Part shown: positions 18,519 to 25,928 of the stretch, piece by piece | Position numbering within the stretch: the first letter of the stretch is position 1 | Layout: each line of letters starts with the position of its first letter | NCBI RefSeq assembly: GCF_014269285.1 | Contig: NZ_JACOAF010000042.1 | Coordinates: 145,707 to 209,706, forward strand | Direction of reading: 5' to 3' | DNA: 64,000 bases | Origin: Rufibacter sediminis | GTDB taxonomy: Bacteria > Bacteroidota > Bacteroidia > Cytophagales > Hymenobacteraceae | Made by a program: the position numbers and the translations under genes | Notes under the pieces: model-generated | Seen by the model: the letters and a program-made list of their open reading frames with translations, nothing else | What the model was told of the DNA's origin: nothing | The model's database searches: none

Positions 18519-20711
18519 TTAATGACGGAACATCATCTCGCGGTATTTCACCAAAGGCCACTGCTCATCAGCGACAATCAGCTCCAGTTTGTCTACGCTG
18601 TACCGGATGGTGTCAAAGAAAGAAAGCACTTCATCGGTGTACATGATGGCCCGCTCGCGGGTGTCTTCAATCTTGTTGGCCACTTTCCGCTTCTCGATCA
18701 TGGCATCTACGTTCGTCTTGATGGTGGTCAGGTGACGGGAGATGGTTTTGATGGTGTCCAGCGTGGTTTGGGTGTACTCATCGTCCTCCAACCCGATTTC
18801 GCGCAGCCCTTTGATGTTCTCCACCAGTTTGGTTTGGTACGCGATGGCGGTTGGGATGATGTGGTTCATGGCCAGGTCACCCATCACACGCGCCTCGATC
18901 TGCACCCGCTTGATGTAGTCTTCCAGCAGAATGTCATGACGGGCGTGCAGCTCACGAGCACTGAAGATGTTGTGCTTGGTGAAGATCTCCATCGCAGTTT
19001 CATCTACCAGTTTATCCAGGGCCTGCGGTGTCTTGCGGATGTTGCTCAATCCACGGCGCTCGGCTTCTTCTTCCCACTCTTTGGAGTAACCGTTTCCTTC
19101 AAAACGCACGGCTTTGGAAGAAATCACGTACTCACGCAGCACGTCAATGATAGCCACTTCTTTTTTCTTGCCTTGCGCCATCATCTCGTCCACGCTGTTT
19201 TTGAAGTCGATCAACTGATCAGCTACAATGGCGTTGAGGGTGGTCATGGCGTTGGAACTGTTGGCCGAAGAACCTACCGCGCGGAACTCAAACTTGTTAC
19301 CGGTGAAGGCAAAAGGAGACGTACGGTTACGGTCGGTGTTGTCCAACAGGATTTCCGGGATTTTATCGATGCCCAGTTTCAGGTACACGTTATCACCTTT
19401 GTCCAAAGGCAATTTGGCGGTACGCTCCAGTTCATCCAAAACCTCGGTCAGTTTCTTGCCCACGAACACTGACATGATAGCCGGCGGCGCTTCGTTGGCC
19501 CCCAGACGGTGGTCGTTGCTCGCGGAGGCGATGCTGGCGCGCAGCAAATCGGCGTAGCGGTGCACCGCTTTCACGGTGGTGATGAAGAAGGTCAGGAATT
19601 GCAGGTTTTCTTTCGGACGGCGGCCCGGGGCGAACAGGTTCACGCCGGTGTTGGTGCTCAGGGCCCAGTTGTTGTGCTTGCCGCTACCGTTTACGCCTTT
19701 GTACGGTTTCTCGTGCAACAATACCTTAAAGTGATGCTTCTCAGCCACGCGGTCCAACAGGTCCATTAACAGCTGGTTATGGTCTACGGCCAGGTTGGCT
19801 TCCTCAAAAGTAGGAGCGCACTCAAACTGGTTAGGAGCCACCTCGTTGTGACGGGTGCGCAACGGAATGCCCAGTTTATGAGACTCCGCCTCGAAATCAA
19901 TCATGAAGGCGTGCACGCGGGAAGGAATGGCACCAAAATAATGGTCTTCCAGCTGCTGGCCTTTGGCCGGCTCGTGGCCGAACACCGTTCTGCCGGTCAT
20001 CACCAGATCAGGACGGGCCTCGTACAGGGCGCGGTCTACCAGGAAGTACTCCTGCTCAATGCCCAACGTAGCCGTTACTTTGGTCACGTCTTTGTCAAAA
20101 TACTGGCAAACGTCCACCGCGGCTCTTTCTACCAAGTCCAAGCTCTTTAACAACGGGGCCTTGTAGTCAAGGGCCTCGCCGGTGTAAGAAACGAAGATGG
20201 TAGGGATACAAAGCGTTTTGGCGCCGGCGTTCTCAATAATAAAGGCCGGAGAAGTTGGGTCCCAGGCGGTATAACCACGGGCTTCAAACGTGTTCCGGAT
20301 ACCCCCGTTCGGGAAAGAAGAGGCATCTGGCTCCTGCTGCACCAAAGCGCTTCCCTTGAACACCTCAATGGCGCGGCCGTCTGAGCTCAGGTCAAAGAAA
20401 GAATCGTGTTTCTCAGCGGTTTCGCCGGTCAAGGGCTGGAACCAGTGGGTGTAGTGGGTAGCACCGCGGCTCAGGGCCCAGGTTTTCATAGCTCCCGCCA
20501 CGGCATCGGCGAGGGTGCGGTCTACTTTGCTGCCGGTGTTGATGGCAAACTGAAGGCGTTTGAAGTAATCGCCGGCTAACGTAGAACGCATGGCCTCCAG
20601 ACCAAAGACGTTGCTTCCATAATAATCAGAGATTTTGTCAGAAGGTAGCTTCACCTCTACTGGCGTACGTTGGTTTACCAACTCAAGCGCCTTAAAACGA
20701 AGAATGGCCAT
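18519..20711 (-). CDS. glnN: Glutamine synthetase type III
   Basis: This 730-aa enzyme makes glutamine from glutamate, ammonia and ATP. The size and sequence are those of GSIII, the long form typical of Bacteroidota and cyanobacteria. Landmarks are KLPSDKISDYYGSNVFG near the N terminus, GIEQEYFLVDRALYEARPDL, HNEVAPNQFECAP, KGVNGSGKHNNWALSTNTG (the ATP and glutamate site region), and NRTSPFAFTGNKFEFRAVGSSAN. The ATG at 20711 gives the standard N terminus MAILRFKALE. It is monocistronic, with a terminator immediately downstream. No nitrogen regulator gene is adjacent. Confidence 0.96.
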   Translation of the reverse strand: MAILRFKALELVNQRTPVEVKLPSDKISDYYGSNVFGLEAMRSTLAGDYFKRLQFAINTGSKVDRTLADAVAGAMKTWALSRGATHYTHWFQPLTGETAEKHDSFFDLSSDGRAIEVFKGSALVQQEPDASSFPNGGIRNTFEARGYTAWDPTSPAFIIENAGAKTLCIPTIFVSYTGEALDYKAPLLKSLDLVERAAVDVCQYFDKDVTKVTATLGIEQEYFLVDRALYEARPDLVMTGRTVFGHEPAKGQQLEDHYFGAIPSRVHAFMIDFEAESHKLGIPLRTRHNEVAPNQFECAPTFEEANLAVDHNQLLMDLLDRVAEKHHFKVLLHEKPYKGVNGSGKHNNWALSTNTGVNLFAPGRRPKENLQFLTFFITTVKAVHRYADLLRASIASASNDHRLGANEAPPAIMSVFVGKKLTEVLDELERTAKLPLDKGDNVYLKLGIDKIPEILLDNTDRNRTSPFAFTGNKFEFRAVGSSANSSNAMTTLNAIVADQLIDFKNSVDEMMAQGKKKEVAIIDVLREYVISSKAVRFEGNGYSKEWEEEAERRGLSNIRKTPQALDKLVDETAMEIFTKHNIFSARELHARHDILLEDYIKRVQIEARVMGDLAMNHIIPTAIAYQTKLVENIKGLREIGLEDDEYTQTTLDTIKTISRHLTTIKTNVDAMIEKRKVANKIEDTRERAIMYTDEVLSFFDTIRYSVDKLELIVADEQWPLVKYREMMFRH

Positions 20712-20783
20712 GAAATTTTGTTTGGGTTTGATATCTGGACCAAATGTACGGCAAGAAAAATAACTTTCAAGCTCGAACTTACT

Positions 20784-20819
20784 TTTTTAGGGTACTTTTT
20801 CAGAAAACACCCTCAAAAC
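20784..20819. repeat. 36-bp palindromic element, copy 10
   Basis: Left arm TTTTTAGGGTACTTTTTC, right arm AGAAAACACCCTCAAAAC, in the divergent region between glnN and the sulfatase gene. A weaker left-half-like stretch follows at about 20838. Confidence 0.7.
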
Positions 20820-20922
20820 TCCAGCAACCACCTCTCATTTTAAGGGTATTTTTCTCAAACACTATCTATTCCTCAGAAAAACCACCTTTCAAGAAGAACC
20901 TTTTTTCAAAAAATAGCCCTTT

Positions 20923-20956
20923 TTTGAAGACGCCCATTTAGCGGTATATTTGCCAG
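20923..20956 (+). promoter_or_regulatory. Bacteroidota-type promoter giving a near-leaderless mRNA
   Basis: TTTG at 20923-20926 and TATATTTG at 20945-20952 match the -33/-7 consensus with an 18-nt gap. Transcription should begin at or within a few bases of the GTG start at 20957. Confidence 0.6.
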
Positions 20957-22804
20957 GTGAAACGAATTCTTGTACGATCTCTCAGTTACTTTTTCTTCTG
21001 GACGCTCTTCTTTGAGATATGCCGGGTAGTTTTCCTCTTTTACCAGCACGCCAAGGCTTCTGCTTTGACATCGGGTGAACTGGCCAAGGTTTTCTGGTAC
21101 GGTCTCCGGATGGATCTTTCGTTCGCGGCGTACCTGAGTCTGATTCCCTTTCTGCTCTTCCTGAATGAGGTGGCGTTCAGAAAGCCTGTCCTGCTGCGGG
21201 TGGTGAGCGTCTACACCTATGTTTTGCTGCCGCTGGTGGCTCTGCTGGTGACCATTGACCTGGAGCTGTACTCGGCCTGGGGGTTTCGGTTAGATGCTAC
21301 TCCCCTTCAGTACTTAAATACCCCCGCTGAGATGCTGGCCTCCACGGCATCGGCCCCAGTCTGGCTGCTGCTTCTGGCCTTTGTGCTACTGACAGGTCTT
21401 GGGGTAGCCGGGTTCAAGTGGATCAGGAGCAAGTGGGAAAACTCCCCCAAGCGCAACATGCGGCACCTGGCGGGCGAGCTTTTGTTCTCGCTTTTTCTTT
21501 TGGCCTTGCTAGTGCTCCCGCTCCGGGGCGGCTGGCAGCAGATTCCGCTGAACCAAAGCGACGTGTATTTCTCCCAGAAGATTTTCGCGAACCACGCGGG
21601 CGTGAACGTGCCCTGGAACGTGATGCACTCCGTGATCAAGAAAAACCACAACACCAAGAACCCTTACCAGTATTTAGAGGAAAAGCAGGCCCAGGCCCTG
21701 GTGCAGGAACTGTACCAGCCCAAGAGCGATTCAGTTGCCTCTTTGCTGCGGGTGAAGCGGCCTAACGTGCTATTTATCATCCTGGAAAGTTACACCGCCA
21801 AACTGATTGGCGCTTTGGGCGGTCCACCCGAGGTAACGCCTAACTTCAACGCGCTGGCCAAGGAAGGAATCCTTTTCCAGAACATCTATGCCGCCGGTGA
21901 CCGCAGCGAAAAAGGTATGGTGGCGCTGTTGAGCGGTTATCCCGTGCAAACCACCACCTCTATTATAAAGACGCCCAAAAAGACCGAGCGGCTGCCGCAA
22001 CTGGCGTCTGAGTTGAAGCGACTGGGCTACCGCACCAGTTATTACTACGGCGGCGAGTTGGCGTTCGCGAACATCAAATCATACCTCATCAACGGGCAAT
22101 ATGACCAGCTGCTGGAAAAATCAGATTTCCCCAGCGAAAACTACAATTCCAAGTGGGGCGTGCATGACCACATTCTGTTCGACAAAGTCTTAGTCGATCA
22201 CCAGGTTCCCAAAGAGCCTTTCCTCACCACCATCTTCACCTTGAGCAGCCACGAGCCCTATGACATTCCGAGGCCGGCCGCTTTCAAGGGCACCGACGAA
22301 GTGACGCAATTCAAAAACTCCTTCCATTACACCGACTGGGCCCTCGGCCGATTCATCGCCGCCGCCAAGAAACAGCCGTGGTGGCAGAATACGCTGGTGG
22401 TGCTGGTGGCGGACCACGGCCATCCTTTCCCGGGCCGGGACCAGAACGATGCCCCCAGCAAATTCCGGATTCCGTTGCTGCTCACCGGCGGAGCGCTGGC
22501 CGTGAAAGACTCGGTTGTCACAAACATCGGTTCCCAGACGGATCTTGTGCCTACCCTGTTGCAGCAGATGGGCGTGCCCACGCATCAGTTTGCCTGGAGC
22601 AAGAACTTGTTGGATGCCAAAGCTACCCCGTTCGCGTTTTACGTCTTCAATGACGGGTTCGGGATGGTGACGCCAAAGGGCACCGTCACCTTTGACAACG
22701 TCTCCAAAAAGCCCATCCTCCGCGAAGCCGGGGTGCCGGACAAGCAGATCGAGCAAGGCAAAGCCTACATGCAAACCAGTTTCGGGGATTTCCTGAAGAA
22801 GTAA
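20957..22804 (+). CDS. LTA synthase family sulfatase (phosphoglycerol transferase-like)
   Basis: This 615-aa membrane protein has about five N-terminal transmembrane helices (residues 1-210) followed by an extracytoplasmic sulfatase-fold domain. The predicted metal and nucleophile motif is ESYT with Glu277 and Thr280 in NVLFIILESYTAKL. Other family motifs are RSEKGMVALLSGYP, TLSSHEPYD and VLVADHGHP. The family transfers phosphoglycerol or phosphoethanolamine groups onto envelope glycans. The substrate in a Gram-negative Bacteroidota cell is unknown. The start is GTG 20957, immediately after a promoter-like box. The element at 22815 follows the stop by 10 nt. Confidence 0.88.
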   Translation: MKRILVRSLSYFFFWTLFFEICRVVFLFYQHAKASALTSGELAKVFWYGLRMDLSFAAYLSLIPFLLFLNEVAFRKPVLLRVVSVYTYVLLPLVALLVTIDLELYSAWGFRLDATPLQYLNTPAEMLASTASAPVWLLLLAFVLLTGLGVAGFKWIRSKWENSPKRNMRHLAGELLFSLFLLALLVLPLRGGWQQIPLNQSDVYFSQKIFANHAGVNVPWNVMHSVIKKNHNTKNPYQYLEEKQAQALVQELYQPKSDSVASLLRVKRPNVLFIILESYTAKLIGALGGPPEVTPNFNALAKEGILFQNIYAAGDRSEKGMVALLSGYPVQTTTSIIKTPKKTERLPQLASELKRLGYRTSYYYGGELAFANIKSYLINGQYDQLLEKSDFPSENYNSKWGVHDHILFDKVLVDHQVPKEPFLTTIFTLSSHEPYDIPRPAAFKGTDEVTQFKNSFHYTDWALGRFIAAAKKQPWWQNTLVVLVADHGHPFPGRDQNDAPSKFRIPLLLTGGALAVKDSVVTNIGSQTDLVPTLLQQMGVPTHQFAWSKNLLDAKATPFAFYVFNDGFGMVTPKGTVTFDNVSKKPILREAGVPDKQIEQGKAYMQTSFGDFLKK

Positions 22805-22814
22805 CTCCTTGGGC

Positions 22815-22850
22815 GTTTAGGGGCTCTTTTTAGAAAAACAGCCCCAAAAC
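22815..22850. repeat. 36-bp palindromic element, copy 11
   Basis: Left arm GTTTAGGGGCTCTTTTT, right arm AGAAAAACAGCCCCAAAAC. Strong pairing. Confidence 0.8.
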
Positions 22851-22893
22851 AGGATTGAGAAGTAGAGATGTCGTATTTCAACCCTATTCTCCG

Positions 22894-22901
22894 TATCTTT
22901 G
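22894..22901 (+). promoter_or_regulatory. -7 box of the mtaB promoter
   Basis: TATCTTTG lies 10 nt before the ATG at 22912, predicting a leader of only a few nucleotides. No clear TTTG -33 box is seen at normal spacing. Confidence 0.45.
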
Positions 22902-22911
22902 CCCCCTGATT

Positions 22912-24231
22912 ATGAAAAAGGTAGCTTTCTATACACTAGGCTGTAAGCTGAATTTCTCTGAGACCTCAACCCTGTCGCGCATCTTCCAGGAGCGCGGGTT
23001 TGAGAAGGTGGAGTTCACCGACACGCCCGATATATACGTCATCAATACGTGCTCCGTCACTGACAACGCCGACAAGAAATGCCGGAAAGTGGTGAAGGAA
23101 GCTTTGAAGCATTCGCCCAACGCGTTCATTACCATTGTGGGCTGCTACGCTCAGCTAAAGCCGAAGGAAATCTCAGAGATACCAGGCGTTGACGCCGTGC
23201 TCGGCGCCGCCGAGAAATTCCAGCTGGTGGACATTCTGGAGACCTTTGAGAAAAAAGACGCGCCGCAGGTGCACGCCAGCGCCGTTTCTGAGGCCAACAC
23301 CTTCGTGAACGCCTATTCGTTCGGGGACCGTACCCGCACCTTCCTGAAAGTACAGGACGGCTGCGACTACTCCTGCACGTTCTGCACCATTCCGCAGGCG
23401 CGGGGTAAGTCCCGGAGCAACACCATTGTCAACGTGGTGAAAGAAGCGCAGGAAATTGGCCTAACCGGCGTGAAGGAGATTGTGCTCACCGGCGTGAACA
23501 CCGGCGATTTCGGGTTGCAGGAAGGCGTGCGCGTGGAGAATTTCTTCCAACTGGTGCAGGAACTGGATCAGGTAGAGACGGTGAAACGCTTCCGGATTTC
23601 GTCCATTGAACCTAATCTGTTAAGTGAAGAGATCATCAAGTTTGTGGCAGGTTCTCAGCGGTTTATGCCGCACTTCCACGTGCCTCTGCAGTCGGGGAGC
23701 AACAAGATTCTGAAGCTCATGCGCCGCCGTTACCTACGGGAACTGTACGCCCAGCGCGTGGACTGGATCAAAACTGCTATGCCGCACGCCTGCATTGGCG
23801 TGGACGTGATTGTGGGCTTCCCCGGCGAGACCGAAGAAGATTTCCTGGAGACCTATAACTTCCTGAACGAGCTCAACATCAGCTACCTGCACGTATTCCC
23901 GTACTCTGAGCGCGCCAACACGCTGGCCATTGACCTGCCCGGCGCCGTGCCGCAGAAAGAACGCAACCGCCGCGCCGACATGCTCCGCATCCTGTCGGAG
24001 AAAAAGAAGCGTGCATATTATGAGAGCCAGATCGGTTACGAAGGCAAAGTCCTCTTCGAGGCTGACATCACCGACGGGTACATGGAGGGATTCACCGAAA
24101 ACTACGTGCGCGTGGTGGCCAAATATGACCCGGTGCTGGTGAACGAGGAAAAGCACGTGCGCCTCACCAACATCACCCCGGCCGGCCTCATGGAAGCCGA
24201 AGAAACGTATCATGAACTTCTTGCACATTAA
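22912..24231 (+). CDS. mtaB: tRNA t6A37 methylthiotransferase MtaB
   Basis: This 439-aa radical SAM enzyme converts t6A37 to ms2t6A in tRNA. The N-terminal UPF0004 domain carries Cys11, Cys47 and Cys78 for the auxiliary cluster. The radical SAM cluster uses Cys151, Cys155 and Cys158 (DGCDYSCTFCTIP). GVNTGDFG, SSIEPNLL, HFHVPLQSGSNKILKLMRRRY and DVIVGFPGETEEDF are typical MtaB-subfamily blocks, and a short TRAM domain ends the protein. I start at ATG 22912, because MKKVAFYTLGCKLN is the normal N terminus and the promoter box lies just upstream. Confidence 0.95.
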   Translation: MKKVAFYTLGCKLNFSETSTLSRIFQERGFEKVEFTDTPDIYVINTCSVTDNADKKCRKVVKEALKHSPNAFITIVGCYAQLKPKEISEIPGVDAVLGAAEKFQLVDILETFEKKDAPQVHASAVSEANTFVNAYSFGDRTRTFLKVQDGCDYSCTFCTIPQARGKSRSNTIVNVVKEAQEIGLTGVKEIVLTGVNTGDFGLQEGVRVENFFQLVQELDQVETVKRFRISSIEPNLLSEEIIKFVAGSQRFMPHFHVPLQSGSNKILKLMRRRYLRELYAQRVDWIKTAMPHACIGVDVIVGFPGETEEDFLETYNFLNELNISYLHVFPYSERANTLAIDLPGAVPQKERNRRADMLRILSEKKKRAYYESQIGYEGKVLFEADITDGYMEGFTENYVRVVAKYDPVLVNEEKHVRLTNITPAGLMEAEETYHELLAH

Positions 24232-24243
24232 TTTTCGCCTACT

Positions 24244-24315
24244 AAAAGAGCCCCTAAACGCAGTGGCCCGGCTTTCTTCTGAAGGCCGGGCCATTGCGTT
24301 TAGGGGCTCTTTTTC
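24244..24315. terminator. Long-stem terminator built on a palindromic-element arm
   Basis: The 29-nt left arm (24244-24272) pairs with the right arm ending near 24313 with one G-T exception. The outer part is element sequence (AAAAGAGCCCCTAAACGCA on the left, TGCGTTTAGGGGCTCTTTT on the right) and the inner part is a GC-rich TGGCCCGGC stem. It serves convergent mtaB and the transporter gene. Confidence 0.75.
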
Positions 24316-24332
24316 TGAAATCAGGGCAAAAC
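24298..24332. repeat. 35-bp palindromic element, copy 12
   Basis: Left arm GTTTAGGGGCTCTTTTTC, right arm TGAAATCAGGGCAAAAC. Its left arm alternatively pairs with an inverted half copy at 24244-24262. Confidence 0.75.
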
Positions 24333-24335
24333 CAG

Positions 24336-25391
24336 CTACCCTAAATTGGCATCCGGCTGCGCCAACCCACCTTTCCGGGCCATGCGCTGCGCCAGCATAC
24401 TGGCAATGATGAGTTGCAGGGCGTGGTAGAGCATGAGCGGAAGCAGGATAATGCCCACCGTGTTGGCATCTGGGAACAGCACCTTAGACATAACCGTACC
24501 GTGCACCAATGATTTCTTGGAGCCGCAGAACATGGCCGTGATGCGGTTCTCCCGGCTGAACCCCAGCAGATGACTGATCATAGACGTAAGCCCCGTCACC
24601 ACCAGAAACAGCGCCACCATGGTCGCACCCAGCAGAAATAAATCCAGCGCGCTGAACCCCGCAAACATGTTGCGGGCGAAGGAATCGCAGAAGGACGAGT
24701 ACACGATGAGCAGGATGATGGTCTGGTCAAAGAGCCTCAGGCGGCTTTTCTGCGCCTCGGCAAAGGCCCCGAACTTCCGGTTCAGCAGAATACCCAGGGT
24801 CACGGGCAGCACCACCTGGAGCATGAGTTTCAGGATCACGCTCGTGAGGTCCATATCGGCGGCGGAGCTGGTGCTGGTGAAAAAGCTCATCCAGACGGGC
24901 GTCATGAACACGCCAATGAGGCTGGAAATGCTGGCGTTGAAGATGGCCGCCGGAATGTTGCCGCCCGCAATGGACACCATCACCACCGATGAAGACACCG
25001 TTGACGGCAAGGCTGCCACGTAAAACGCACCCAACCAAAGTGCGGGCGTGGCACTGTTGGGCGCCACCGCGTGGCTCCCCCACACCAAAAGGGGGAACAG
25101 CAGAAACGTGCTCAACTGCACCACCAAATGCAGTCGCCAGTCACTGAGGCCTGCTTTCAGTTTGGCGGGGCTCAGCCGCAGCCCATAAAAGAAAAAGATA
25201 AGCGCTACGCCGTAGGTGGTAATTTCTTCCAGCGGCAAAGGTCCGTTTTCCTCCCCCAGTTCCGGCCACAGATAGGCCAATACAATCATAGCCAGAAGAA
25301 ACAGCAGAAAGGTATCCAGCCCCACGCGCTGCAAAAGTCCCTGAAGGCTATACTTGTTTTTAGGGGTGCTGGCGGAAGTGGCTTCTTTCAT
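24336..25391 (-). CDS. Bile acid:sodium symporter (SBF-like) family transporter
   Basis: This 351-aa integral membrane protein has about nine or ten predicted helices. It contains the SBF-type segments YGVALIFFFYGLRLSP, AALPSTVSSSVVMVSIAGGN (a re-entrant, Ser-rich ion-binding region) and FCGSKKSLVHGTVMSKVLF, typical of the YfeH/SBF-like branch. The substrate is unknown; organic anion import or export coupled to Na+ is family knowledge only. The ATG at 25391 starts the polar N terminus MKEATSASTPKNK. It is convergent with mtaB across the shared terminator. No neighbour suggests the substrate. Confidence 0.88.
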   Translation of the reverse strand: MKEATSASTPKNKYSLQGLLQRVGLDTFLLFLLAMIVLAYLWPELGEENGPLPLEEITTYGVALIFFFYGLRLSPAKLKAGLSDWRLHLVVQLSTFLLFPLLVWGSHAVAPNSATPALWLGAFYVAALPSTVSSSVVMVSIAGGNIPAAIFNASISSLIGVFMTPVWMSFFTSTSSAADMDLTSVILKLMLQVVLPVTLGILLNRKFGAFAEAQKSRLRLFDQTIILLIVYSSFCDSFARNMFAGFSALDLFLLGATMVALFLVVTGLTSMISHLLGFSRENRITAMFCGSKKSLVHGTVMSKVLFPDANTVGIILLPLMLYHALQLIIASMLAQRMARKGGLAQPDANLG

Positions 25392-25928
25392 GTGCGGCTT
25401 AATTGATTAAAATGCGGAGCTGATGAACGGTTCAAAGGTACGAAGGGCAACTTACTTCTGCCTCAGCTTCCCTTACCCCACCTCGCTGGCAAAGGTTTTC
25501 TTCCTCCAGGCCTCCATTCTTGAGAAGAAGTAACCATCGGAAAGCTGTTTAGGGGCTCTTTTTCGGAAAAGAGCTCTTAAACTTACGACTAGTCTTTTCT
25601 TGCACTTTCGTCTGACCTGTAGGTTTCATTCTCATCCACCCTCAACGTGGTGTCCGCTTTCATCATATCTCCTGTTCGGTTCTGAACACCAATCGATTCT
25701 ACACATTTCATAAATACTTGATTTTAAGCATTTTAATAAACGAACTCACTTTTGGTCAGAATCTTGCCAAGAGCAACGAAAACGTATTGCGGAAGGAAAC
25801 AAGACATCAACTGAAAAGAAATTTGAACACCCAAGCAACCAAAATACAACTCGCTTCATCTTTCTATCCAAAGCGCTTTACCTGATTTTCCTAATCCAAC
25901 CTCCACCCTTTATGAATCTCCCTTTGCT
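25392..25928. other. Intergenic region between divergent transporter and beta-barrel genes
   Basis: This 537-bp stretch contains one element (25547-25582) and an AT-rich segment around 25705-25745 that could hold the promoter of the first beta-barrel gene. I find no coding frame or RNA gene that I can support. Confidence 0.5.
25547..25582. repeat. 36-bp palindromic element, copy 13
   Basis: Left arm GTTTAGGGGCTCTTTTTC, right arm GGAAAAGAGCTCTTAAAC. Confidence 0.8.

Noticed and set aside
18522..19472. 316-codon plus-strand open frame opposite glnN
   Set aside because: It lies wholly antisense to the highly conserved GSIII gene; its His/Val-rich translation is what codon bias produces on the reverse strand.
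20744..20941. 65-codon plus-strand frame upstream of the sulfatase gene
   Set aside because: Its sequence is a translation of the palindromic element and neighbouring poly-A/T-rich promoter DNA.
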